From: Pseudarthrobacter sp. ATCC 49987
GTDB lineage: Bacteria > Actinomycetota > Actinomycetes > Actinomycetales > Micrococcaceae
NCBI RefSeq assembly: GCF_009928425.1
Contig: NZ_JAABNS010000001.1
Location: forward strand, 3,038,001 to 3,102,000
DNA: 64,000 bases
Reading direction: 5' to 3'
The position numbers were made by a program, and so were the translations under genes. A model generated the notes under the pieces. The model saw only the letters and a program-made list of their open reading frames with translations. It did not search any database and was not told the origin of the DNA. Positions 20,456-29,253 of this stretch are shown here, piece by piece (position 1 is the stretch's first letter; every line of letters starts with the position of its first letter).

Positions 20456-21925
20456 TCAGACAAGAATGTCGAGGGTGGTCTGGGGGCCGTTCAGGATCCG
20501 GGCGGTGCGCAGGGTGTCCCCGTCGGCCAGGGCATCCCAGCGGTGGCCGGGGCGCGGATCGCCCAGGCCGTGGCGGGGGCCCGGGCCGGCGCTGGAGTCG
20601 TGCCCGGCGCCTTGCCCGTTCGGGTCCGGGCCGGTTCCGTCCCGTGCTGAGCTGCCCGGGCCGTTGTGCTCGGAGACGTCGAGGCTGGCCCCGAAGCCGG
20701 CATCGGCGAGTTCCTTGCGGAGTTCCGGCAGGATCCCGCGGATGGCCTCGCGTCCGGCGTCTCCCGGGGCGAAGAGCTCGATCCGGACTCCGGCGGCGTC
20801 GATGTGCGCCCTGACCGTCATGGGGCCCAGGTCCCCGGGGTTCACCTGCAGGGTCATGATGTGCTGGCCCTGCGGCGCCCCGGCGAGGGTGAAGAGCGGC
20901 TTCGCCAGTTGGGGCTGGAGCGTGGCAGTGGCCGGTGCGGGTGCGGGTGCCGGCAGCGTGGTGTGCGGCGCGGCGACGACCGACGACGACGACGGCGGCT
21001 GGCTGGCCGGCGCCGCGGCGGCGGCTGCGCTTCCGGCCGCGGCGAGCGCATCCGAGGGTGCCGCGGCGGCGCTGGTTTCGGTGCGCGCAGGGGCTGTTGT
21101 TCTGCCTTCGGCCTTGCCTTCAGCGGGCGCTGCGGCGCTAAGACCGGGTGCGGTGCGCGCGACCGCCAGGGCGGTTCCCGGTGCCACGGACGATTGCGAT
21201 CCGGGCGGCTGCGCAGTGGCCGTTGGCGACGTTGGGGACAACGGCTGTCCAGCGGGTGCCGCCTTTGCGGTGGCAGCGCCCTGTTCCGCCCCGGTTCCCT
21301 GCCGGGTCCCTTGGGGTGCCACTTGGGGGGGTCCGGCCGGGGCAACTGTGCCCGGCGCGCCGGCGGCCGCGGCGGGTGCCCCAAGGATGGCAGCGCCGGC
21401 AACGGCAGTGCCCGCGGCCGGGGTCGGAGAGGAGGCGGCAGGGGCCGCTGCCGGCAGGGCCTCCCGCTGGCCGGCTGCCTGTTCGCTCGTCACCGAGCCC
21501 GTCGTCTGGAGACCGGGAACCGCAGTCGGCGGGTTCAGCGCAACAGCCTGGATAACTGCGGCCTGCTGTGCACCAAAGGGCACATACGGTGCAGCGGCAA
21601 GGGCCAGGACGCTGTCGGCGGAAGCTGCGAAAGATGCATCCTGCGGCGAGGCGGAACCGGCGTCGGCTCCCCCGCCGGGAACGGGCGCGGCGGCGCCGGA
21701 CGAAGCGCCGGACGAAGCGTCAGCCGGTGTGCCGTCGGCGACGGTGCTGCCGGCGTCGGGCGTCAACTCCTGGCCTGCGTCGTTGGCGCCCTGCACGTCG
21801 TTGAGTACGGCACCGAACGTGTCGCCGTCCTCGTCCGCGCCGGGAGCCGCGGAACGTGCGCCCTGCTGGGCGCCGCGGCCCGGAACGGGCGCGGTCAGCG
21901 CGGAAGCCAGATCCATGCCTTTCAT
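20456..21925 (-). CDS. fliK: Flagellar hook-length control protein FliK
   Basis: A 489-residue protein with an Ala/Pro/Gly-rich, poorly conserved N-terminal two thirds and a compact C-terminal domain (about 365-430). That domain carries the FliK signature LQVNPGDLGPMTVRAHIDAA and VRIELFAPGDAGREAIRGIL. FliK acts as molecular ruler and triggers FlhB's substrate switch. The start ATG overlaps the preceding NlpC/P60 stop as ATGA. Confidence 0.93.
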   Translation of the reverse strand: MKGMDLASALTAPVPGRGAQQGARSAAPGADEDGDTFGAVLNDVQGANDAGQELTPDAGSTVADGTPADASSGASSGAAAPVPGGGADAGSASPQDASFAASADSVLALAAAPYVPFGAQQAAVIQAVALNPPTAVPGLQTTGSVTSEQAAGQREALPAAAPAASSPTPAAGTAVAGAAILGAPAAAAGAPGTVAPAGPPQVAPQGTRQGTGAEQGAATAKAAPAGQPLSPTSPTATAQPPGSQSSVAPGTALAVARTAPGLSAAAPAEGKAEGRTTAPARTETSAAAAPSDALAAAGSAAAAAAPASQPPSSSSVVAAPHTTLPAPAPAPATATLQPQLAKPLFTLAGAPQGQHIMTLQVNPGDLGPMTVRAHIDAAGVRIELFAPGDAGREAIRGILPELRKELADAGFGASLDVSEHNGPGSSARDGTGPDPNGQGAGHDSSAGPGPRHGLGDPRPGHRWDALADGDTLRTARILNGPQTTLDILV

Positions 21926-22599
21926 GATGCAGTCCCAGCCGGCACGATGCGCCGGATGGAGGTCAGGTTGGAGTACTGCTCCCAGGCGTCGCGGATCTGG
22001 ATGGTCTTGCCGGGGACCGGCGCGTCAATGGCCTTGCCGTTGCCCAGGTAGATGGAGATGTGGTCGCCGCCGAAGCTCACCAGCAGGTCGCCGGGCTTTG
22101 CCTCCGCCAGGGAAGCCACCGGGGTGCCCTGGCGCATCTGGTCACTCACCACGCGGGGAATCTCGATGCCGAGGTCCTTGAAAACCCGCTGGGTGAAGCC
22201 GGAGCAGTCCATGCCGGTGGCCGGATTGGTTCCGCCCCAGACGTAGGGCACGCCGATGTACTTCTTGGCCATGGCCACGACGTCGGTGCCTGTCGCCGCG
22301 CCGGCAGCGGGCACGCTGGCGGGTGCGGCGAGGCCCTTCAGGGCTCCGACCGCCGTCGTGCTTCCCAGCCCCAGGCTGTTGGCGAGCGAGGAGATGTCGG
22401 TTCCGGCGGTCCCGCCCAATGCGGCGGTCAAAGCCTCGGTGAAGGATGCCGCGTCGCCGCTCCCGGTGCCGGTGGCCAGGGATGTTGCCGCCGCCGATTT
22501 CATGGCGGCGGTATTGGTCTCGGCCGTCGTGGGGCGGGTGAGCTCGGTGATCATCGACTGGATGCCCTGCATCCGGCCGATTGCCTCGGTCATGCTCAT
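21922..22599 (-). CDS. NlpC/P60 cell-wall hydrolase within the flagellar operon
   Basis: A 225-residue protein with a C-terminal NlpC/P60 cysteine peptidase domain. The catalytic Cys132 is in MDCSGF, His180 in GDHISIY, with a polar third residue near 192 (AIDAP). P60 enzymes cut peptidoglycan stem peptides. It sits between fliJ and fliK, overlapping both by 4 nt, so it is translationally coupled to rod-hook genes. It probably opens the wall for the rod, a job done by FlgJ muramidase in proteobacteria. There is no Sec signal peptide; export by the flagellar system is plausible. The N-terminal 100 residues are Ala/Thr-rich. Confidence 0.88.
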   Translation of the reverse strand: MSMTEAIGRMQGIQSMITELTRPTTAETNTAAMKSAAATSLATGTGSGDAASFTEALTAALGGTAGTDISSLANSLGLGSTTAVGALKGLAAPASVPAAGAATGTDVVAMAKKYIGVPYVWGGTNPATGMDCSGFTQRVFKDLGIEIPRVVSDQMRQGTPVASLAEAKPGDLLVSFGGDHISIYLGNGKAIDAPVPGKTIQIRDAWEQYSNLTSIRRIVPAGTAS

Positions 22600-23030
22600 G
22601 ACCTCACCTCCTGCTCTTCGCGGTGCCAGACGGTGGAGGCGATCTCGTCCAGGGCCGATTGTTCGGCACGCAGGTCCGCGGTGTGGACGTCTTCGTTGTG
22701 GCGGGCCTGCAGCTTCTCCAGGCCGACGGAACGGGTGCGGGCGGCGATGAACTCCTCGCGTGCGGTGGCTTCGTCGGTCTCCGCGATCCTCGAAAGGGCC
22801 TGCAGGTCCGCGAGCATGCTGTGGGATGAGGACCGCGCTGCGGCGACGGCCCGCAGGGAGGCGGAGCTGGAGATCGGCGCATCGCCCGAGGCCAGGTCGC
22901 GGCGTGCAGCGGCTTCCCGGGCCCGCACGGAGCTGGAACGGGAGCGGGCGCTGGCCAGTCCGGTGGCTGCCTGGTCCTGCTGGATCTGGCGCAGGCGCAG
23001 GAGCCCTGCCAGTGAGAATTGGCGGTTCAT
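22596..23030 (-). CDS. fliJ: Flagellar export chaperone FliJ
   Basis: A 144-residue, almost entirely helical protein. It starts MNRQFSLAGLLRLRQIQQDQ and continues with Ala/Arg/Glu-rich coiled coil. Size, coiled coil and position directly after fliI fit FliJ, the stalk-like factor of the FliI ATPase. The call relies mostly on context, as FliJ is poorly conserved. Confidence 0.85.
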   Translation of the reverse strand: MNRQFSLAGLLRLRQIQQDQAATGLASARSRSSSVRAREAAARRDLASGDAPISSSASLRAVAAARSSSHSMLADLQALSRIAETDEATAREEFIAARTRSVGLEKLQARHNEDVHTADLRAEQSALDEIASTVWHREEQEVRS

Positions 23031-24355
23031 GCTGCTGCTCCCAGGATCGAGGTGAGGTGGTTGAGCCGTTGCCAGGACTCGGGGTGGGCCGTTGATTCGT
23101 CCATCGGCTGCTGCAGGAAAGTGCTGACGTCCTGCTCGTGGTTCAGGGCCGCATCGACCAGCGGGTTGGTGCCTGCCTGGTAGGCGCCGACGTCGATCAG
23201 GTCCTGTGCGGCCTTGCGGGCCGCGAGGACGCGCCGCAACGTGGCCGCCGCTTCGAGGTGCGGGCGGGAATTGACCTTGGTGGCAACTCGGGACACCGAG
23301 CCCAGCACGTCCACCGAGGGGAAATGCCCGGTGACGGCCAGTTTCCGGTCCAGGACGACGTGGCCGTCGAGGATCGAACGGGCTGCGTCGGCAATCGGTT
23401 CGTTGTGGTCGTCGCCGTCGACCAGCACCGTGTAGATGCCGGTGACGGAGCCGGTCTCGGCCGTGCCGGCACGCTCCAGCAGCCGGGCCAGGATGGAAAA
23501 GGTCGACGGCGGGTAGCCGCGGGTGGCGGGCGGCTCGCCGGCGGAGAGGCCGATCTCGCGCTGGGCCATCGCCACCCGGGTGAGGGAATCCATCATCAGG
23601 ACCACGTCCTGGCCCTTGTCCCGGAAGGATTCGGCGATCCGGGTCGCGGTGAACGCTGCACGCATGCGCATCAGGGCCGGTTCGTCGGAGGTGGCGACCA
23701 CAACGACGGAACGCGCCAGCCCGACAGGGCCGAGGTCGTCCTCGAGGAACTCACGGACTTCACGCCCGCGCTCCCCCACGAGGGCGATCACCGAGACCTC
23801 CGCGTCCGTGCCGCGGGCGATCATGGAGAGCAGGGACGACTTTCCGACGCCGGAACCGGCGAAGAGTCCCATGCGCTGGCCCTTGCCGAGCGTGGTCATC
23901 GTGTCCAGCACCCGGACGCCGGTCTGCAGGGCCGTGTCGATGCGGGCGCGTTTCATGGCATTCGGGGCTTCGTTGTCGATGGGCACGCGGGGGCCGCTGT
24001 TGAGAGGACCCTTGCCGTCGATTGGCCGGCCCAGGCCGTCAATGACCCGGCCGAAGAGTCCGGCCCCGGTGGGGACCAGGACTGCGCCGCCCTTGGCCCG
24101 GACGGGATCGCCGGCCGCCACGCCGGCCAGCCGGCCCAGCGGCATACAGCGCACCGAGCTGTCCAGTGCGGCGACCACCTCGGCGTCCAGTCCCGGGTTC
24201 GAGCCCACGGTCACCAGGTCGCCCAGGGCGCAGTCGAGTCCGGACACTTCAAGGCCCAGCCCCATGACCGAGGTCACGACGCCGACCCGCTGCGGGGCGG
24301 CGGCACGGAGTGCCGCGGCGTAGTCCGCGCCCATGGGACGCCACTCGGCGATCAC
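23027..24355 (-). CDS. fliI: Flagellum-specific ATPase FliI
   Basis: A 442-residue F1-beta-like ATPase. The Walker A is AGSGVGKS (166-173), followed by MMDSLTRVAMAQREIGLSAG with the Walker B aspartate and GEPPATRGYPPSTFSILARL. It energises unfolding and export at the export gate, working with FliH and FliJ. It overlaps fliH and fliJ by 4 nt each. Confidence 0.98.
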   Translation of the reverse strand: MIAEWRPMGADYAAALRAAAPQRVGVVTSVMGLGLEVSGLDCALGDLVTVGSNPGLDAEVVAALDSSVRCMPLGRLAGVAAGDPVRAKGGAVLVPTGAGLFGRVIDGLGRPIDGKGPLNSGPRVPIDNEAPNAMKRARIDTALQTGVRVLDTMTTLGKGQRMGLFAGSGVGKSSLLSMIARGTDAEVSVIALVGERGREVREFLEDDLGPVGLARSVVVVATSDEPALMRMRAAFTATRIAESFRDKGQDVVLMMDSLTRVAMAQREIGLSAGEPPATRGYPPSTFSILARLLERAGTAETGSVTGIYTVLVDGDDHNEPIADAARSILDGHVVLDRKLAVTGHFPSVDVLGSVSRVATKVNSRPHLEAAATLRRVLAARKAAQDLIDVGAYQAGTNPLVDAALNHEQDVSTFLQQPMDESTAHPESWQRLNHLTSILGAAA

Positions 24356-25005
24356 CGCTGGTCCCCCGGCGCATTCTCTCCCCAGCCCTGGTCACCCAGA
24401 AGCGCTTCGCGGGCCCGTGCCAGGGCGCTGCCGAGGCTCGCGTCGAGCCAGCCCTGCTGGTATTCGACCTTGGCGTCGCCGCGGTTGAGCGACGGGTCCG
24501 CGTGCAGCGGCAGGCCGGCCGGCAGGCCCTGGCCTTCCTTGGCGAGGACCTCGATGTCGGCCGGGTTCAGCCGGATGGCCAGCACTGTGGCGGCGTCGTT
24601 TCCGGACAGGGCGCGGTCCAGCGCGGCGCGGGCCGTCCTGGTGCCGTGCGCCAATTCGTAGCCCAGGATGGCCTCGGCGAGTTCCAGGGCGGTCCGGGCG
24701 AGGACCTCCTCGGCGTCGTGCAGGGCCTGGACGTTCCGGTGCGCGAAGTCCGCGCGGGCCACGGCGAGGGCCCGGACCGCACGGTCGAGGTCCTGCTGCC
24801 CGGAGGCGAGCGAGGCGGCCTGCTCGGCAGCCATGCGGTCCCGCCAGCGGCGCTGTTCCTTGGCGGCGGCACGGACACCGGCGGCGTAACCGGCAGCGTG
24901 CCCTTCGGTGTAGCCTGCCTGTTCGCTGGCAGGTCCGCTCGCGCGCAGCGAGGGGAAGATGATCCGGGTCGGGCCGCTGTCGGTGGCGGTCCCGTCAGTA
25001 GACAT
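24352..25005 (-). CDS. fliH: Flagellar assembly protein FliH
   Basis: A 217-residue stator-like regulator of FliI. It has an Ala-rich helical middle with a glycine-repeat start (GYTEGHAAGYAAGVRAAA, the GxxxG-type segment typical of FliH) and a globular C-terminus. I choose the ATG at 25005 (MSTDGTATDSGPTRIIF), which overlaps the fliG end by 11 nt. A longer frame back to 25083 lies inside fliG and is unlikely. Confidence 0.92.
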   Translation of the reverse strand: MSTDGTATDSGPTRIIFPSLRASGPASEQAGYTEGHAAGYAAGVRAAAKEQRRWRDRMAAEQAASLASGQQDLDRAVRALAVARADFAHRNVQALHDAEEVLARTALELAEAILGYELAHGTRTARAALDRALSGNDAATVLAIRLNPADIEVLAKEGQGLPAGLPLHADPSLNRGDAKVEYQQGWLDASLGSALARAREALLGDQGWGENAPGDQR

Positions 25006-26011
25006 AGTCTTCTTCGTCCCCGCGCTGGATCGTGATCTGGCCGTCGGCTTCAAGTTCGCGGATGGACCGGACCACGGCGGCACGGGCTTCCTCGATCTGG
25101 GAGGCGCGCAGCGGACCGAGGGCGGCGATCTCGGATTCGAGGATTTCCAGGTTGCGGCCGGACACGTTGGTGGTGATGGTCTCCAGGACGGGCTCCGAGG
25201 CTCCCTTCATGGCCACGGCCAGCACGGAGGCATCGAGGCCGCGCAGGACCAGCTGCACGTCGCGGCGTTCCAGCTTCACGATGTCCTCGAACGTCACCAT
25301 CTGGGCGCGGATTTCCACGGCGAGGTCCGGATCCAGCAGGTCCAGTCCGTCCAGCACGGAGCGTTCGGTGCCGGCGTCGGTCCGGTTGATGATTTCCAGC
25401 AGCGGCTGGATGCCGCCCACCACCTTGGAGGCCTGCTGCGAGACGGCTGCGCCGCCGCGAAGTTTGAGGGTGTCGGCCACAATGCCGATGGCCTCCGGCG
25501 CGCCGGAACCCATCGTCGCGATGCTGAGGGCGACGTCGGCCCGCAACGAGCCGGGCAGGCCGGACATCACGGCGGAGGCCTTGCGCGGGCTGAGGTGCGC
25601 CAGGACCAGGGCGATGGTCTGCGGCAGTTCGCCGTCGATCAGGGCGAGGATCTGGACCGGTTCTATGTCTTCCAGGAATTCAAAGGACTTGCCGGCCATG
25701 TTGACCGTGAGCCGGTTGAGCAGGCCGGCGGCCTTCTCCGACCCGAAGGACGCTTCCAGGAGGCCCTCGGCCAGTTCACGGCCGCCCCGGGCCTGCCGGG
25801 GACTGGACATTGCGGCTTCGTGGAAGTCCTTCATGATCTGCTCGGCGACCTCGGGATCCACTTTCCGGAGCCGGACGATCTCGGCGGCGATGTCCTCGGC
25901 CTCGGCGTCGTTGAACTGAGCCATCACCTTCGCGGCGTTGGCCGGGCTCATCTGCATGAGGACGACGGCGACCCGCTGGGTGCCGGTCAGGGTCGAATCC
26001 GCGAGTTTCAT
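24995..26011 (-). CDS. fliG: Flagellar motor switch protein FliG
   Basis: A 338-residue FliG with N-terminal FliF-binding, middle and C-terminal torque domains. Recognisable stretches are QRVAVVLMQMSPANAAKVM near the start, LSPRKASAVMSGLPGSLR in the middle, and VTFEDIVKLERRDVQLVLRG plus the charged C-terminal helix. It couples MotA to rotor rotation. It overlaps fliF by 4 nt (ATGA). Confidence 0.97.
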   Translation of the reverse strand: MKLADSTLTGTQRVAVVLMQMSPANAAKVMAQFNDAEAEDIAAEIVRLRKVDPEVAEQIMKDFHEAAMSSPRQARGGRELAEGLLEASFGSEKAAGLLNRLTVNMAGKSFEFLEDIEPVQILALIDGELPQTIALVLAHLSPRKASAVMSGLPGSLRADVALSIATMGSGAPEAIGIVADTLKLRGGAAVSQQASKVVGGIQPLLEIINRTDAGTERSVLDGLDLLDPDLAVEIRAQMVTFEDIVKLERRDVQLVLRGLDASVLAVAMKGASEPVLETITTNVSGRNLEILESEIAALGPLRASQIEEARAAVVRSIRELEADGQITIQRGDEEDYVY

Positions 26012-27615
26012 ACCGGCTGCCTGTCATCCATGAGGCCGCGCAGGTAGTCGGCCGCTTTCTCCGGGTTGGCGGCAACCATGTTCTCGATCTCGAAGCGGCG
26101 GCGCTCAGCCTCCACCTGGGCGGGCGGCGGCACCATCGGCGGCAGGGCCGTGAGCGGGATGGCCGACGTCGCGGGTGCCGGGGGCAGCGCCGTGACGGTC
26201 GGCATGACCGGCATCATCTCCAGGTCGAGGCGTTCGCCGAGATCCACCGGTTCGCGTTTCTGCCGGCGGCGCAGCACCAGCGCGATGACGAGGGCCAGAA
26301 TCAGCAGGCCCAGCAGGATGCTGCCCGCCGTGATCAGCGTTCCGAAGAACGCGGACTGCTTCTGCGCTTCAAGATCTGCCTTGGCCGCATCGAGGGACGC
26401 GGCGGCCTGGTCCGCGGCCGCGGTGCTGAACGGCACCACTTCGACGGTCACGACGTCGCCGCGGGCAGCGTCGACGCCGGCGGCGGCGGTGACAAGCGAG
26501 GTCAGTGAGGCCAGGTTGAGTCCGCCGGCTGCGGCCTGGTCGACGGCGACGGAAATGGTCTGCCGCTTGACGGCGCCCGCCGGGATCACGCGGTCCTCAG
26601 TGACTTTGTTGACGGCGTTGTTTTTGGTTTCGGTGGAGGAATCGAAGCTGCCGTTCCCGCTGGTGCCGCCGGGAACCGCAATGTTGTCCGGGCCGAGGAC
26701 GCCCGCGGCGCCTCCCCCGGTGCCGGTGTACTTCTCGGTTTTGGAGGATTCGCTGAGGGGCAGGGCGCCCTGGGCGTTGGAAAAAGTTTCGCTTTTCTGC
26801 TGGGCGGATTCGCCCGTGACGTCCGCGGCCACGGCCACGGTGGAGTTTCCGGGGCCCACCACGCGGTCCATGACGGCCCTGACGGCGTCGGAGGTTCGCT
26901 GCTGGTAGTCGGTTGCCTGCTTGGACGCCGATCCCGCCGCACCGGCGCCGACGGCGGAGAGAACGTTGCCCTGGGAGTCGACGACGGAGACGTTGGCCGG
27001 CTTGAGGTTTTCGATGGCGGCGGAGGTGAGGTGGACGATCGCCTGGACCTTGTCACCGGAGAGTGTGGAGCCAGGGGCGGTTTCCACGAAGACGGAGGCC
27101 GTGGTGTCCGGGGTCTTGGAGACGAAGACGGTCTTTTCCGGAATCGCGAGGCGGACGGCGGCGGTCTTCACGCCGTCCATGGCGGAAATGGTGCTCGCCA
27201 GCTCGCCTTCGAGGGCCCGCTTGTAGGTGACGGACTGCTGGAACTCGGAGGACGTGACACCCATCTTGTCCAGCAGCGAGTAGCCGGTGGCGGCGGCCGT
27301 CGGGAGCCCCGCGGCGGCGGCCTTGAGTCGCTCGTCGTATACCTTGGCCTCCGGCACCAGGATGGTGGAGCCGCCGTCGCTGAGTTCGTAGGGGACGTTG
27401 TCCTTGCGCAGCTGCTCCACGATGCCGTTGGCGTCGGTGTCCTTGAGGCCGGAGAACAACGGCGTCATGGTGGGCTTGGAGAGCCAGGCGGACAGGGCGA
27501 TGATGCCGACCACCAGCAGGGCCGCACCGATCACGGCGACAGTGCGCTGGCCGGTGGTGAATCCTTTGAGGCCTGATCCAAAGCGCTGGAAGAAGCCGGT
27601 GATCTGCGGTGGCAT
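26008..27615 (-). CDS. fliF: Flagellar MS-ring protein FliF
   Basis: A 535-residue FliF with two TM helices (about 25-45 and 435-460) flanking the ring-building domains (LEGELASTISAMDGVKTAAV, LAIPEKTVFV). A cytosolic tail binds FliG. It nucleates basal-body assembly in the membrane. It overlaps fliE by one base and fliG by four. Confidence 0.97.
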   Translation of the reverse strand: MPPQITGFFQRFGSGLKGFTTGQRTVAVIGAALLVVGIIALSAWLSKPTMTPLFSGLKDTDANGIVEQLRKDNVPYELSDGGSTILVPEAKVYDERLKAAAAGLPTAAATGYSLLDKMGVTSSEFQQSVTYKRALEGELASTISAMDGVKTAAVRLAIPEKTVFVSKTPDTTASVFVETAPGSTLSGDKVQAIVHLTSAAIENLKPANVSVVDSQGNVLSAVGAGAAGSASKQATDYQQRTSDAVRAVMDRVVGPGNSTVAVAADVTGESAQQKSETFSNAQGALPLSESSKTEKYTGTGGGAAGVLGPDNIAVPGGTSGNGSFDSSTETKNNAVNKVTEDRVIPAGAVKRQTISVAVDQAAAGGLNLASLTSLVTAAAGVDAARGDVVTVEVVPFSTAAADQAAASLDAAKADLEAQKQSAFFGTLITAGSILLGLLILALVIALVLRRRQKREPVDLGERLDLEMMPVMPTVTALPPAPATSAIPLTALPPMVPPPAQVEAERRRFEIENMVAANPEKAADYLRGLMDDRQPV

Positions 27616-27920
27616 TAGGCCTGCATCCTCATGATCTCGTTGAACGCGTCAACGCCCTTGTTGCGGACGGTGGCCACAAGCTCGAGGGTGATCTGGGCGC
27701 GGCTGGCCGCGATGGTGGCGTTGTGGATGTCATCCAGGTTGCCGGTGACGGCAGAGACGGCGAGCTCTTTCGACGTCGACTGCAGCTGCTGGAGGTTGTC
27801 CACCGCACCGGTGAGCGAGGCGCCGAAGGCGGAGCCGTCAGTGCCGGTGGCCGCGCCGGCGCCGGAAATGTAGTCCGTGGGCATAACGCCCTGGACGGGG
27901 GCGATGGGGGAAACAGGCAT
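27615..27920 (-). CDS. fliE: Flagellar hook-basal body protein FliE
   Basis: A 101-residue FliE: a variable start, then FGASLTGAVDNLQQLQ and the conserved C-terminus LELVATVRNKGVDAFNEIMR-MQ. It joins the MS ring to the rod and is the first exported substrate. It overlaps flgC by one base. Confidence 0.96.
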   Translation of the reverse strand: MPVSPIAPVQGVMPTDYISGAGAATGTDGSAFGASLTGAVDNLQQLQSTSKELAVSAVTGNLDDIHNATIAASRAQITLELVATVRNKGVDAFNEIMRMQA

Positions 27921-28312
27921 CAGGATCTTCCAATCTCAAGGGCGGCCAGGTAGGTCTCACGGGCGCGGTCCACAACCTGCGCGTTTGCCTGGTAGCCGCG
28001 CTGGGCGATGATGAGGGCGCCCATCTGTTCGGCCATGTCGATGTCCGGGTACTTCACGTTGCCGTCGGCGTCAGCCAGGGGGTGGTCCGGCTGGTAGACG
28101 ATGCGGCCTTCGCCGCTGCCCAGCTGGGTGCTCTTGACGTAAACGCCGGTTCCCTCGGAACCTTCGGCGGCCTCCACGTACCTGGCCTGGAAGGCAGGTC
28201 CGTTGGTGCTGGAGGCGTTGTTCATGTTGGCAAGGTTGTCCGAGACAGCGTCGAGCCATTTGCGGTGCACCGTCAGGGCTGAGCCGGCGATGCCGATTGC
28301 GTCAAAGGTCAT
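27920..28312 (-). CDS. flgC: Flagellar proximal rod protein FlgC
   Basis: A 130-residue rod protein with the rod signature (IGIAGSALTVHRKWLDAVSD, NLANMNN) and the C-terminal IIAQRGYQANAQVVDRARET heptad region. It shares one base with flgB's stop and one with fliE's start. Confidence 0.96.
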   Translation of the reverse strand: MTFDAIGIAGSALTVHRKWLDAVSDNLANMNNASSTNGPAFQARYVEAAEGSEGTGVYVKSTQLGSGEGRIVYQPDHPLADADGNVKYPDIDMAEQMGALIIAQRGYQANAQVVDRARETYLAALEIGRS

Positions 28313-28653
28313 CAGTTGGTCCTCATCGCGGCGCGCACAGCGTTGAATTCCCCGCCGATGGCACGGGCGGCGAACTGGAAACGCAGCACGGTGTCGATGT
28401 TGGAGAGGGTTTCGGTATCCAGGTTGACGTTGTTGCCGTTCAACTGGGTGGGCTCGAGCGAGGTGCCCGTCGTGGCGCCAACCGTGCCTTCACCGGACTT
28501 TACGGAGTCGGCGAGGGCCGCCTCGAAACTGACGCGCTTCGCGTGGTAGTTCGGCGTGTTGACGTTCGCGATGTTGTTCGCGATGGCGCGCTGGCGCAGC
28601 GCCAGGCCGTCCATGGCGCTGGCCAGGGCGGCGGAAGTCACGGATTCGAGCAC
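28312..28653 (-). CDS. flgB: Flagellar proximal rod protein FlgB
   Basis: A 113-residue rod protein: LALRQRAIANNIANVNTPNY near the start and NIDTVLRFQFAARAIGGEFN at the end. It is the first gene of the flgBC-fliEFGHIJ-P60-fliK-flgDE unit, preceded by a FliA-like promoter about 75 nt upstream. Confidence 0.96.
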   Translation of the reverse strand: MLESVTSAALASAMDGLALRQRAIANNIANVNTPNYHAKRVSFEAALADSVKSGEGTVGATTGTSLEPTQLNGNNVNLDTETLSNIDTVLRFQFAARAIGGEFNAVRAAMRTN

Positions 28654-28726
28654 AGAGTCCTGCCTGGGAAAGGTGGGGGTGGCCGATCCGTGGCCGTTAA
28701 ACGAGCGATCCGTGCTCTATCAGTGG

Positions 28727-28753
28727 TTATCGGCACTGGTCAGCCGCGCGTTA
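28727..28753 (-). promoter_or_regulatory. FliA-like promoter upstream of flgB
   Basis: On the minus strand: TAAC at 28753-28750, a 15-nt spacer, then a perfect GCCGATAA at 28734-28727. It is the best match among the four flagellar promoters in this window. Confidence 0.8.
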
Positions 28754-28833
28754 GCAGAAAATATGAAAGTACTTGGCAGGTTTTTCGCCGGGTGTATTAC
28801 CCGGTGGTCTGCGGGCTCTTCCTAAGGGACAGG

Positions 28834-29253
28834 TCAGCCGTTGACGTCGAGGTAGACAGCGCCGGCGGGATCCCCGACGCCGGGAACGGAGGAGACCGCC
28901 TGCAGCTGCTTGGCGACGTCCAGCCGGGCTTCTTCGAGCCTCTTGGCGACGCGCTCCTGGGCGGCGGACAGTGCGAGGGCGCGGCGGCGGGCAACGGCCG
29001 GCAGCGGTCCGGGGAGCACCGGCGGCTGCCAGCGTTTCTCGGCGTGGGGCTCCACACCGGTCTGGGGTGCGGCGGACAACGGGCCAAGCGGGTCCTTCAG
29101 GGTGCGCTCGGCGGCGCCCACGGCCATCTCCAGTACATCCAGGATCGCCGTCCAGGCTGCCAGTGCGGTGTCCGCGGGCGCCGTCAGGGTTGATTCGGAG
29201 TGCTGGATCCCGGCTCCCCCTACGCCGGTTTCCACGTCCGCCCATTTACCCAA
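28834..29253 (-). CDS. Hypothetical protein in the fliD-fliS unit, possible FliT-like chaperone
   Basis: A 139-residue protein overlapping the fliS end by 8 nt. I recognise no family. It has a helical C-terminal half (RRRALALSAAQERVAKRLEE) after a Pro-rich stretch. In many bacteria the gene after fliS encodes FliT, the FliD chaperone, so that role is possible on position alone; size and helix content agree. An upstream ribosome site is not obvious, which fits translational coupling to fliS. Confidence 0.6.
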   Translation of the reverse strand: MGKWADVETGVGGAGIQHSESTLTAPADTALAAWTAILDVLEMAVGAAERTLKDPLGPLSAAPQTGVEPHAEKRWQPPVLPGPLPAVARRRALALSAAQERVAKRLEEARLDVAKQLQAVSSVPGVGDPAGAVYLDVNG

